From Collinsella sp. (GTDB lineage: Bacteria; Actinomycetota; Coriobacteriia; Coriobacteriales; Coriobacteriaceae), in the NCBI GenBank assembly GCA_019414025.1, contig DXMU01000021.1:1-32800 (forward strand): 32,800 nt of DNA, read 5' to 3'. This document shows positions 15,955 through 23,567 of the stretch, piece by piece (positions within the stretch are counted from its first letter, which is position 1; every line of letters starts with the position of its first letter). The notes beneath the pieces are model-generated. The model searched no databases, had not been told where the DNA came from, and saw nothing but the letters and a program-made list of their open reading frames with translations. The translations under genes and the position numbers were made by a program.

Positions 15955-16008
15955 CGGCTTGCGACGAGCGGCATTGCCCTGCTCACATAAGCTGTCCCCA
16001 TTTCTCAG

Positions 16009-16055
16009 CCGGGGGCGGCACGTCACACGGCGCGCCGCCCCCGGTCTTTGTGTTT
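16009..16055 (+). terminator. Terminator after lacG module 1
   Basis: CCGGGGGCGGC pairs perfectly with GCCGCCCCCGG, followed by TCTTTGTGTTTG. It ends the lacE-lacG operon. Confidence 0.85.
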
Positions 16056-16070
16056 GGGCGGACCGGGAGC

Positions 16071-16298
16071 CGTTTGTCTCGATCTGTAACATCTAGCCGA
16101 GTTTTTCGGTACTAACTGTTACAGATTGAGATGAACGCGCGGGCCAGTTCCCTCAATCTAAATCTGTAACATCTAGCGGGTTATTTCGCCTCCACCCGTT
16201 ACAGATCGAGACAAACGGAATAAGCCGAGCCGAAAGATCTCGATCTGTAACATCTAGCAGGGATTATCGGTCCTAACTGTTACAGATTAAGATGAACG
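16071..16298. repeat. Three tandem copies of the CTCGATCTGTAAC palindromic repeat
   Basis: Three units of about 65 bp at 16071-16136, 16152-16217 and about 16231-16298. Each starts with (TCTCG)ATCTGTAAC and ends with its complement GTTACAGAT(CGAGA). The first unit's centre can fold as CCGA-N5-TCGG. Arms are conserved; centres vary. They fill the gap between the lacG1 terminator and the third LacI gene. Two more copies lie at 20963-21106, beyond lacG2. Confidence 0.85.
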
Positions 16299-16310
16299 AG
16301 CCGAGCACGT

Positions 16311-17321
16311 CTACACCCGCAGGTCCTTTACGCTGGAACGCTCGACCAGCACGCCCGAGACGAGCGTACGGCTTCTGGAGCTCGGGGCTTCCAGACCGGC
16401 GACGACTTCGTTAAGCGCACGGACGCCCAGCTCGCGGTGGCGAAACTTCACCGACGTCAGAATCGAGTTGGGAATCGTCTTGTAGAGCTCATCGTCGAAG
16501 CCGATCACGGATACGTCGTCGGGCACACTGAGCCCTTTGTCACGTAGAGCCATCATCACGCCGTTTGCCATGCAGTCGTTAGCAGCGAGGACCGCCGTAC
16601 AATCGGGTTTATCGGCAAGCACAAGGCCCGCAGCATAGCCACTATCCGCATTCCAATCGCCTTGCAGAGGCTCGGGCGGCTCAATGCCACGCGTCTCGAG
16701 TGCCGCACGCCAACCTTTCATACGGCACTGACTCGACAGCGACTCTTTCTTACCAGAGACGAAGTACACGTTCTTGTGTCCGCGATTTAAGAAGTACTCG
16801 CATGCCATGCGCGCGCCGCCCTCTTGGTCGTCACTGACGGTAGAGCAGGTAGGATGTTCCATCGACGTGATAATCACCGTCTTGAGGTCTTTCGGCGCCT
16901 CAAAGGTATCAAAGTCATCGACCATCTGGCGCAGGTTAAAAATCATGCCGTCGACGGGAAGCTGCGACATCCTACGTGCCGCTTCGGCAAGGGTCATCTT
17001 CTCCCCCGCCCGCTTTTTAATCATCGTGAGCGCAAAGCCTCGCTCTGCGGCGGCATCCGCGATACCGTCAATCATGTCCACGTTGCCGCCCGACAAGTGG
17101 AACAGCACCACGCCGATGCACCCGTAACGGCCCAACTTGAGTGAACGCGCGGCAAAGTTGGTCCGAAACCCAAGCGCCTCCATGGCCGCATGGACCTTAT
17201 CGCGCGTCCTCTCGCGCACGCTATCGGGCTCATTGATCACACGAGACACCGTCTTGAGGGAAACACCCGCGGCAACCGCCACATCGTTCATCGAGACGCT
17301 TTTCTTGTCCATCGTTGCCAC
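16311..17321 (-). CDS. LacI-family repressor of the second lacE-lacG module
   Basis: LacI/GalR-type repressor with the helix-turn-helix SMNDVAVAAGVSLKTVSRVI, a hinge (FRTNFAARSLKLGR) and a PBP-like effector domain with VSVIGFDDELYK. It is divergent from the lacE at 17597, with a 24-bp perfect palindrome between them that fits its expected operator. The start is uncertain: GTG 17321 has GGAGAAG 5 bases upstream and aligns with the paralogues (336 residues), ATG 17312 is the alternative, and ATG 17390 has an unlikely N-terminal extension. Recognition-helix specificity positions are Leu-Lys, and its operator triplets differ from the other two sets. The effector is unknown. Confidence 0.9.
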   Translation of the reverse strand: MATMDKKSVSMNDVAVAAGVSLKTVSRVINEPDSVRERTRDKVHAAMEALGFRTNFAARSLKLGRYGCIGVVLFHLSGGNVDMIDGIADAAAERGFALTMIKKRAGEKMTLAEAARRMSQLPVDGMIFNLRQMVDDFDTFEAPKDLKTVIITSMEHPTCSTVSDDQEGGARMACEYFLNRGHKNVYFVSGKKESLSSQCRMKGWRAALETRGIEPPEPLQGDWNADSGYAAGLVLADKPDCTAVLAANDCMANGVMMALRDKGLSVPDDVSVIGFDDELYKTIPNSILTSVKFRHRELGVRALNEVVAGLEAPSSRSRTLVSGVLVERSSVKDLRV

Positions 17322-17450
17322 TGCTTCTCCAGTCGGTTCCCTATCGATCGTTCCTTGCGTTCTAGCATACACTACCTGCTCGGTTTTCAAATTTGCCGTT
17401 TACCGGACAATACCAACCGTTCACCCGTAAATCCTTGTTGCTCTTCCAAA

Positions 17451-17495
17451 AATGTCTTACGTTGTCATTAACGAAATGACAACGTTGTCATTTCG
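17451..17495. promoter_or_regulatory. Candidate LacI operators (lac module 2)
   Basis: 17472-17495 is a perfect 24-bp palindrome (half CGAAATGACAAC) with the core ATG-ACA-ACGT-TGT-CAT. Immediately before it, 17451-17469 (AATGTCTTACGTTGTCATT) is a degenerate second site. They lie 102 bases or more before lacE2. Confidence 0.75.
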
Positions 17496-17596
17496 CAATG
17501 CCTTCCTTAAGCAGGAAGGTTTCCGGGCAGTCCTGACCATCCATCGACGACCAGTTCCATCCACATGCATCGCGCATCGAACAGCAAAGGAGCTCT

Positions 17597-19375
17597 ATGG
17601 ACGCCATCGTAAAGATGCTCGAAAAGCATCAACCGTTCTTTGAGAAAATCTCGAGGAACATCTACCTCCAGGCCATTAAGGACGGATTCCTTGGGTGCAT
17701 GCCCATCGTCCTCACCTCTTCGATCTTCCTACTGATTGCCACCCTTCCTGGCGTAGTTGGCATCACGCTGCCCCAGCCGCTCATCGACTGGTGCAACAAG
17801 CTGTACAACTTCACCATGGGCGTCATGGGCATCATGGTTGCCGGCACCACTGCCAAGAACTTTACGGCTTCCATGAACCGTCGCATGCCCGCCGGCAAAG
17901 TGCTCAACGACGGCTCCACCATGGTTGCCGCCCAGTGCAGCATGCTTTTGCTCGCTGTTACGCAGTTCACCACCAAGTTCAACGGCTCCGAACTTTCGGT
18001 CTTCGATTGCACCAGCATGGGTACGCGCGGTCTGTTCTCGGCCTATGTCGCCGCGTTCATTACCGTTTGGGTCTATAAGTTCTGCGTCTCGCGCGATCTG
18101 ACCATTAAGCTGCCCAAGGAGGTCCCAGGCGCCATCGCTCAGAACTTCCGCGACATTATTCCCTTTGGCGGCGCCGTCATCATCTGCGGCATCATCGATG
18201 TCGTCGTGCGCAACCTCATGGGCGTTCCGTTCTCCGAGCTGCTTATCAAACTGCTCTCCCCGCTCTTTACCGCTGCAGAAACCTATCCTGGCCTTATCCT
18301 TATCCAGGCAGCCACCGCGTTCTTCTGGTTCATCGGCGTCCACGGCCCCTCGATCGTCCAGCCGGGCATCGACCCCATCCGTCTTGCCAATCAGGCCGAG
18401 AACCTGCAGGTTCTGCTGGCCGGTGGTCACCCCGCCCACTCCCTCACCTTTAACATGTCGCTCGTGGGTGAGTTCGGCGGCACCGGCGCCACGTTCATCG
18501 TGCCGCTTCTGCTGATTCTCTTTATGAAGTCCAAGCAGCTCAAGGCCGTCGGTAAGGCCTCGATTGTTCCTGTTGCCTTCGCTGTCAACGAACCGCTGCT
18601 CTTTGGCGCGCCGATGATCCTTAACCCCTACATGCTCGTCCCCTTTGTTGCCGCCGGCTGCGTCAACGTGAGTGTTGCCAAGTTCTTTATCGATAACGTG
18701 GGCATGAACGGCTTCTCCTTCGTGGTGCCTTGGGCCACTCCCGCCCCCATCGGCATTTTCATCACCACGAACTTCCAGCTTATCGCCCTGGTATTTGTCG
18801 CGATTATCATCTTGCTGGACGCCATCATCTACCTTCCGTTCTTGAAGGCATACGATAAGCTGCTCTGCGACCAGGAGGCCGAGCGCGCCGCCGAGCTGGG
18901 TCTCGAGTCCGATGGTGCCGCCGCCATCGCCGCCAACGCCCCTGCGCCCGCTGTCGAGCAGGCTACCGCTTCCGTCGAGACGACCGCTGCCGCCGCCGAC
19001 AGCAAGCCTGTCGCCGATCAGCCCGAGCCCGCTGCCGATGCATCCGCCAAGAAGGATGTCGATGGCCTGAAGGTCCTCGTCCTGTGCGCCGGCGCCGGCA
19101 CCTCTGCCATGCTCGCCAACGCCATCAAGGAAGGTGCCGCACAGACCGGAGAGAACATCGCTTCCTCCGCAGGCGCCTATGGCCAGCACACTGCCATCAT
19201 GGATCAGTACGACGTCATCGTGCTCGCCCCGCAGGTTCGTAGCTACTACAACGACATGAAGGCCGACACCGATCGCCTGGGCATTAAGCTGCTCGCTCCT
19301 CGCGGTAAGGAATATATCGACCTTACTCGCGACCCCGCTGGCGCCATCAAGTGGCTCCGCGAGAACCTCGACTAG
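17597..19375 (+). CDS. lacE: Lactose-family PTS EIICB component, copy 2
   Basis: Second EIICB permease of the lac family, 592 residues. The EIIC domain has GVHGPSIVQP and FAVNEPLLFGAP; an Ala/Glu/Asp-rich linker (about 425-485) precedes an EIIB domain with the phospho-Cys near residue 497 in VLVLCAGAGTS. The start at 17597 follows AAAGGAG. It is clearly homologous along its length to the LacE at 12679 but diverged, notably in the periplasmic/transport part (INRRMPAGK-like region and substrate loop), so it may prefer a different beta-galactoside or beta-glucoside. No EIIA is in this module, so LacF (10764) is the likely partner. Regulated presumably by the divergent LacI. lacG2 follows after 75 bases. 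Confidence 0.92.
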   Translation: MDAIVKMLEKHQPFFEKISRNIYLQAIKDGFLGCMPIVLTSSIFLLIATLPGVVGITLPQPLIDWCNKLYNFTMGVMGIMVAGTTAKNFTASMNRRMPAGKVLNDGSTMVAAQCSMLLLAVTQFTTKFNGSELSVFDCTSMGTRGLFSAYVAAFITVWVYKFCVSRDLTIKLPKEVPGAIAQNFRDIIPFGGAVIICGIIDVVVRNLMGVPFSELLIKLLSPLFTAAETYPGLILIQAATAFFWFIGVHGPSIVQPGIDPIRLANQAENLQVLLAGGHPAHSLTFNMSLVGEFGGTGATFIVPLLLILFMKSKQLKAVGKASIVPVAFAVNEPLLFGAPMILNPYMLVPFVAAGCVNVSVAKFFIDNVGMNGFSFVVPWATPAPIGIFITTNFQLIALVFVAIIILLDAIIYLPFLKAYDKLLCDQEAERAAELGLESDGAAAIAANAPAPAVEQATASVETTAAAADSKPVADQPEPAADASAKKDVDGLKVLVLCAGAGTSAMLANAIKEGAAQTGENIASSAGAYGQHTAIMDQYDVIVLAPQVRSYYNDMKADTDRLGIKLLAPRGKEYIDLTRDPAGAIKWLRENLD

Positions 19376-19389
19376 TTCCTCCCGCTGTT

Positions 19390-19416
19390 GGTGCCCGGAT
19401 CCACAGTTCGGGCACC
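19390..19416 (+). terminator. Intercistronic hairpin between lacE and lacG (module 2)
   Basis: GGTGCCCG pairs with CGGGCACC across an 11-base loop, followed by TCTCCCT, not a clear T-run. It is placed as in module 1 but unrelated in sequence. Confidence 0.55.
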
Positions 19417-19450
19417 TCTCCCTATTCGTATCCCACAGAAAGGATGACTC

Positions 19451-20872
19451 ATGACCAACCCCATGCAGTTCCCCGACGGCTTTGTGTTTGGCGGCGCCAC
19501 CGCCGCTTACCAGGTTGAGGGCGAGACCCGTACGCACGGCAAGGGCAAAGTGCCCTGGGACGATTTCCTGGCAGCTCAGGGTCGCTTCTCCCCCGATCCC
19601 GCAAGCGATTTCTACAACAAGTACCCGGTCGATATCGACTTGTGCCAGCGCTTCGGCATCAACGGTATTCGCGTCTCCATCGCTTGGAGCCGTATCTTCC
19701 CCAACGGCACCGGTGAGATTAACCCCGAGGGCGTCGCTTTCTATCACGAGCTTTTCGCCGCCTGCAACAAAGCTGGCGTTATCCCCTATGTCACGCTTGA
19801 TCACTTCGATACGCCCGAGGCCTTCTACCAGGACGGCGGCGAGGGCTTCCTGACGCGCACGACCATCGACGCCTTTGTCGAGTACGCCAAGTTCTGCTTT
19901 GCCGAGTTCACCGAAGTCAAGCACTGGTTCACCTTTAACGAGATTCCCGCGACCGCCGAGGGCAGCTTTATCGTCGGCAACTGGCCGCACGGCGAGAAGT
20001 ACCGCCTGGACAAGGCCTTCCAGCTCATGCACAACATGATGGTGGCCCACGCCAAGGCTGTCGTCGCTTTCCATGAGGGCGGCTTTGAGGGCGAGATCGG
20101 CATTGTCCAGAACCTGGAGCCCAAATATCCCCTCGACCCCAACAACGCCGCCGACTGCGAGGCAGCTCGCATGGCCGACGTCATCAACAACCGCTGGGTA
20201 CTCGACGCCACCTTCCGCGGCCACTATGCAGCCGATACCATGGAGGCTGCGACCAAGCTGGCCCATATCGCCGGCGGCGAGCTCGACGTCCGCGACGAGG
20301 ACATCGCCGCACTGACCGCCGCGCTCCCCTACAACGATTGCCTGGGCGTCAACACCTACAAGTGCCAGTTCCTGCGTGCCGCCGAGGGCGAAAACGACAT
20401 CAACCACAATGGCACCGGCGACAAGGGCTCCTCGCGCTGGTTCCTCAAGGGCGTGGGCGAGTCATGCGTGCGCGAAGGCGTACCCACCACCGATTGGGAC
20501 TGGATCATCTATCCCGAGGGCCTCTACGACCTGCTGCTCCGCATTAAGAACGATTACCCCAACTACAAGAAGATCTACATCACCGAGAACGGCATGGGCT
20601 ATAAGGACGACTTCGAGGACGGCTTTATCGACGACGCCCCTCGCATCGACTACATGCGTCAGCATCTCGCGTGGATCCTCAAGGCAATCGACGGCGGCGT
20701 GAACGTCGACGGCTACTTTGTGTGGTCGCTGCAGGACCAGTTCTCCTGGACCAACGGCTATAACAAGCGCTACGGCCTGTTCTACATCGACTTCGAGACC
20801 CAGAAGCGCTATCCCAAGGCGAGTGCGTACTGGTACAAGAACGTCGCGGAGACCGGCCTGCTTATGGCCTAA
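19451..20872 (+). CDS. lacG: 6-phospho-beta-galactosidase (GH1), copy 2
   Basis: GH1 phospho-glycosidase of 473 residues, paralogue of the LacG at 14515. It has FVFGGATAAYQVEG at the N-terminus, acid/base Glu164 in FTFNEI, nucleophile Glu379 in YITENGMGY, and the LacG-type phosphate site FSWTNGYNKRYGLFY with Trp. It should release glucose (or another aglycone) and galactose-6-phosphate, feeding LacAB. The start at 19451 follows AAAGGATGACTC. Compared with copy 1, the stretch after the first catalytic Glu and the loops near residues 125-135 differ, the likely region for aglycone choice. A strong terminator follows. A gluco-specific enzyme is less likely because of the Trp in the phosphate segment. 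Confidence 0.93.
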   Translation: MTNPMQFPDGFVFGGATAAYQVEGETRTHGKGKVPWDDFLAAQGRFSPDPASDFYNKYPVDIDLCQRFGINGIRVSIAWSRIFPNGTGEINPEGVAFYHELFAACNKAGVIPYVTLDHFDTPEAFYQDGGEGFLTRTTIDAFVEYAKFCFAEFTEVKHWFTFNEIPATAEGSFIVGNWPHGEKYRLDKAFQLMHNMMVAHAKAVVAFHEGGFEGEIGIVQNLEPKYPLDPNNAADCEAARMADVINNRWVLDATFRGHYAADTMEAATKLAHIAGGELDVRDEDIAALTAALPYNDCLGVNTYKCQFLRAAEGENDINHNGTGDKGSSRWFLKGVGESCVREGVPTTDWDWIIYPEGLYDLLLRIKNDYPNYKKIYITENGMGYKDDFEDGFIDDAPRIDYMRQHLAWILKAIDGGVNVDGYFVWSLQDQFSWTNGYNKRYGLFYIDFETQKRYPKASAYWYKNVAETGLLMA

Positions 20873-20894
20873 CTTTTGCCGCATACCCCCTGTC

Positions 20895-20937
20895 GGCCGC
20901 ATGCGAATCCCTCCACGGGTTCGCATGCGGCCTTTTT
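20895..20937 (+). terminator. Terminator after lacG module 2
   Basis: GGCCGCATGCGAA pairs with TTCGCATGCGGCC (extended by CC/GG inward), then TTTTTG. Strong and close to the stop. Confidence 0.92.
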
Positions 20938-20962
20938 GTTTTTGGTGGGCTCGAGCGGATCA

Positions 20963-21106
20963 TTCGTCTCGATCTGTAACACGTAACCGAGTATTCCGGC
21001 CCTACCTGTTACAGATCGAGACAAACGTTCGAACCAATCCAAACAATCTCAATCTGTAACGTTTGGCCGAGTTTTTCGGTCCCAACCGTTACTGATTGAG
21101 ACAATT
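20963..21106. repeat. Two tandem copies of the CTCGATCTGTAAC palindromic repeat
   Basis: Units at 20963-21027 and 21042-21106, with arms TCTCGATCTGTAAC / GTTACAGATCGAGA and TCTCAATCTGTAAC / GTTACTGATTGAGA. Centres read CCGAGTATTCCGG and CCGAGTTTTTCGG. They have the same architecture as the three units at 16071-16298. Confidence 0.85.
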
Positions 21107-21161
21107 AGATAGTCAAATCCGCGCTTTCCAGGCAGCTATGAAGCACGGCTCTTTCCTTGCT

Positions 21162-21234
21162 TTCAGTATCACGAACATATTTTCGGTATCATTTAATGTT
21201 ATAATGATACCGAAAATATGTTCGTGATACTGAA
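21162..21234. promoter_or_regulatory. Perfect 31-bp inverted repeat at the fic promoter
   Basis: Arms 21162-21192 and 21204-21234 are perfect complements around an 11-base spacer. A TATAAT box (21200-21205) overlaps the spacer. Each arm has two direct GTATCA half-sites, so the whole has four. It ends 9 bases before the fic start, so it is probably the operator of fic and may also form an mRNA hairpin. Confidence 0.8.
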
Positions 21235-21243
21235 CGGAGCAGC

Positions 21244-22476
21244 ATGCGCCAGTTTGATTACGCCACAGTCCCAGCGGAACTCGAGGCAACTCCAATCACC
21301 AACCTTCTCCTCTCGATACGCGAGCATAAAGGCCGTCAGCTTGTTCTGGGTCAAGTCAGACCCGAGCTTCTATCGTCCCTTATGGAGGAAGCTAAGATCC
21401 AAAGCACCCAATCCTCCAACGGACTTGAAGGAATTGTTACCACCCAAAAAAGACTCAAAGCAATCATGGCGTATTCCGCCAAGCCAAGCTCCCGCGCAGA
21501 GGAAGAAATCGCTGGATACCGAGATGCGCTGTCGCTTATTCACGAGCAGCGCGATTTCATTCCCGTAACGCCATCGGTCATTTTGCAGTTGCATCGTGAC
21601 CTCATGGCACACACAGCAATCTCGTATGGGGGCCATTGGAAAGATAGCGATAACGAAATCATCTCCATCGACGATCAAGGCAATCGATTTGTGCGCTTTA
21701 GGCCGCCTTCGGCCCTGGCAACCCCCGGACTTATCGAAGAAGCCTGTCGGTCCCTCAATGATGCCTTATCTCGTCAAGTTTGCGACCCCCTCCTTATTTC
21801 ATTGCGCTTCATCTTCGATTTTGTCAGCATTCATCCCTTCAACGATGGCAATGGTAGGATGAGCCGGCTCCTTACAACGCTGCTACTCGAAAAGACTGGA
21901 TACGACGTTGCGCGTTACATCAGCATCGAACGTCTCATTGAAGACAATAAAGCGCTTTACTACAACGCCCTCGCCGCAAGCTCCACTGGATGGAATGAAA
22001 ATCAAAACACCGAAGTGCCCTTTATCCGTTTTATGCTCGGAACCATCCTGGCGGCCTACCGACAGCTCGAGCAGCACACCCAGATTGAATCTGGCACTCA
22101 CCCCATGTCGAAGCAAGCACGTATAGCTGCTCTATTTCAGCAGAGACCCGGCGTCATCAAGAAATCCGACATCCAGTCCAACTGCCCCGATATCAGCGAG
22201 ATAACCGTTAAACGAACCCTCAGTCAGCTTGTTGGTTGCAGCGCAATCGAGAAAACAGGAGCGGGTCGTTCGACGGGCTACACACTCAAAGACGTCCACG
22301 CCCTGGAATTATTCTTGCAATCCGCAATACCCGACGGCAGGTCAGAAATTACAAAAGAGTCCCCAAAGGACAAACTCCTTGAACGCATAAACCGCGCGGA
22401 AGATGAAAGCAGAGACGAACTCTACGAAGACTACGGTTCATTCTCAAGGAATATCAAAGCGAAATACGAAGTCTAG
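21244..22476 (+). CDS. Fic-domain protein with N-terminal inhibitory motif and C-terminal winged helix
   Basis: Predicted Fic AMP-transferase (AMPylator) of 410 residues. The catalytic loop is HPFNDGNGR (His197-Arg205), the full Fic motif. An inhibitory [S/T]xxxE[G/N] motif is present near the N-terminus, SNGLEG with Glu62, which makes it a class II self-inhibited Fic. Residues about 285-355 look like a winged helix-turn-helix (SKQARIAALFQQRPG... ITVKRTLSQLV... GRSTGYTL), a common Fic/DUF4172-type arrangement. The start ATG 21244 has GGAG 4 bases upstream. Codon use is less GC-rich than the neighbouring sugar genes. It appears monocistronic, and the palindrome at its promoter suggests autoregulation by the winged helix. 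The target protein is unknown. Confidence 0.92.
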   Translation: MRQFDYATVPAELEATPITNLLLSIREHKGRQLVLGQVRPELLSSLMEEAKIQSTQSSNGLEGIVTTQKRLKAIMAYSAKPSSRAEEEIAGYRDALSLIHEQRDFIPVTPSVILQLHRDLMAHTAISYGGHWKDSDNEIISIDDQGNRFVRFRPPSALATPGLIEEACRSLNDALSRQVCDPLLISLRFIFDFVSIHPFNDGNGRMSRLLTTLLLEKTGYDVARYISIERLIEDNKALYYNALAASSTGWNENQNTEVPFIRFMLGTILAAYRQLEQHTQIESGTHPMSKQARIAALFQQRPGVIKKSDIQSNCPDISEITVKRTLSQLVGCSAIEKTGAGRSTGYTLKDVHALELFLQSAIPDGRSEITKESPKDKLLERINRAEDESRDELYEDYGSFSRNIKAKYEV

Positions 22477-22596
22477 CCATACCTCAGAATGGCCTCACCC
22501 TTGTTGCCCAAAACTATTTGCGAGTCATTTTCCGCGTCATTGTAAAACGATAATCCCCGCGCCGGCAGAGGGCAGACGTATCGCCTGCAGCGTTAA

Positions 22597-23361
22597 CTAG
22601 CAGATGACCTGCGTGTGTTCCTCGATGGCGGCGCGGTCCTCGGCGGCGATACCTGGCTCGCACACCACGGCGTCTAAATTGTCCAGGCGACAGAAGGTAT
22701 AGAAATCGCGCTTGCCGATCTTGCTGGAGTCGGCGATCAGATAGCGCGAGTCTGCCTTGCTAAAAGCGAGCTGCTGGATACGGCCCTCGTCCATGTTGGA
22801 CGTAGACACGTCACCGTCCAAGATGCCGTTGGCGCCGATAAACGCCGCATCGATGCCCAGCGCGCGTAGGGTATCCTCGGCCGTTGGTCCCACAAAAGCG
22901 GCGGTGCGGCGACGGTACATACCGCCCACGAGGCACAGCTCGCAGTCTTCGCGCGCCTCGAGCAGGTTAAACACCGAAAGCGAATTGGTCACAATGCGCA
23001 GGCGAAACGTCGGCAGCATCGAGGCCATCTGCTCAACCGTGGTGCCCGTGCCCAAAAAGATGGTCGAGCCCTCCTCGATAAGCTCCACAGCACGGCGCGC
23101 AATCTGCAGCTTTTCCTCGGCATGCTTAGTGCGCTTTTCGCTGTGCGAATACTCATGGCGCAACATAGCGTGCGGACGGCCCTGTGCACTGCGGGCTCCG
23201 CCGTGCACGCGCTCGATCTCGCCTAGGCTCGCAAGTTCTTCGAGATCGCGGCGAATCGTCATGTCCGAAACGCCCAACGCATCCGAAATCTCTTTGACCG
23301 AGACCGTGCCCTGCTCCTCGAGCAGCTGACGAACCTTATCCTGTCGCTCTGCCTTAATCAC
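22597..23361 (-). CDS. lacR: DeoR-family repressor, LacR-like
   Basis: DeoR-type regulator of 254 residues, likely the lactose/tagatose-6-phosphate pathway repressor. The N-terminal DeoR helix-turn-helix includes VSVKEISDALGVSDMTIRRDL, followed by LGEIERVHGGA. The C-terminal sugar-phosphate-sensing domain has GSTIFLGTGTTVEQMA, ITNS-like VTNSL, LVGGMYRRRT and ADSSKIGKRDF, as in LacR, FruR and related repressors. It starts with GTG at 23361, with GAGGA upstream. A TTCAAACA-N5-GAACAAA site lies in its promoter; similar sites lie before lacA and lacF, which suggests the regulon. Its effector is probably tagatose-6-phosphate, as known for LacR of lactococci; this is transferred from family knowledge. 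The lacR symbol is tentative. Confidence 0.87.
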   Translation of the reverse strand: MIKAERQDKVRQLLEEQGTVSVKEISDALGVSDMTIRRDLEELASLGEIERVHGGARSAQGRPHAMLRHEYSHSEKRTKHAEEKLQIARRAVELIEEGSTIFLGTGTTVEQMASMLPTFRLRIVTNSLSVFNLLEAREDCELCLVGGMYRRRTAAFVGPTAEDTLRALGIDAAFIGANGILDGDVSTSNMDEGRIQQLAFSKADSRYLIADSSKIGKRDFYTFCRLDNLDAVVCEPGIAAEDRAAIEEHTQVIC

Positions 23362-23394
23362 GATGAATCCTCGCCGTTCTTTGCGCGCATATCA

Positions 23395-23415
23395 TTCAAA
23401 CAGTAACGAACAAAT
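23395..23415. promoter_or_regulatory. Candidate LacR operator upstream of lacR
   Basis: TTCAAACAGTAACGAACAAA (plus T) lies 34 bases before the lacR start. It aligns with the site before lacF without gaps, differing mainly in the central five bases. Confidence 0.55.
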
Positions 23416-23567
23416 TGTATCAGACTCGTACGCGTCAAAAATGAACGCCCGCACAGCTCCAATCATCACTTTTTTGAGAAAAATACCCCCAGCTTTAGTG
23501 GGGTGTAGTGATAATCTCGCCTGTTCGCGCTACAGTTTTTCGGAAATACCTCGATGTTAGGAACCAA

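Noticed and set aside
14497..16092. A 531-codon minus-strand frame opposite lacG1
   Set aside because: Shadow of a GH1 gene with both catalytic Glu motifs; it also runs through the terminator.
16071..16298. Tandem repeats considered as a CRISPR array
   Set aside because: Each unit is itself a long palindrome of about 65 bp with a variable centre; there are no short identical repeats with unique spacers and no cas genes.
17729..20407. An 892-codon open frame on the minus strand across lacE2 and lacG2
   Set aside because: It is antisense to two genes with full catalytic motifs and crosses their intergenic hairpin. GC-rich third positions leave few stops on the opposite strand. No ribosome-binding site or protein family features.
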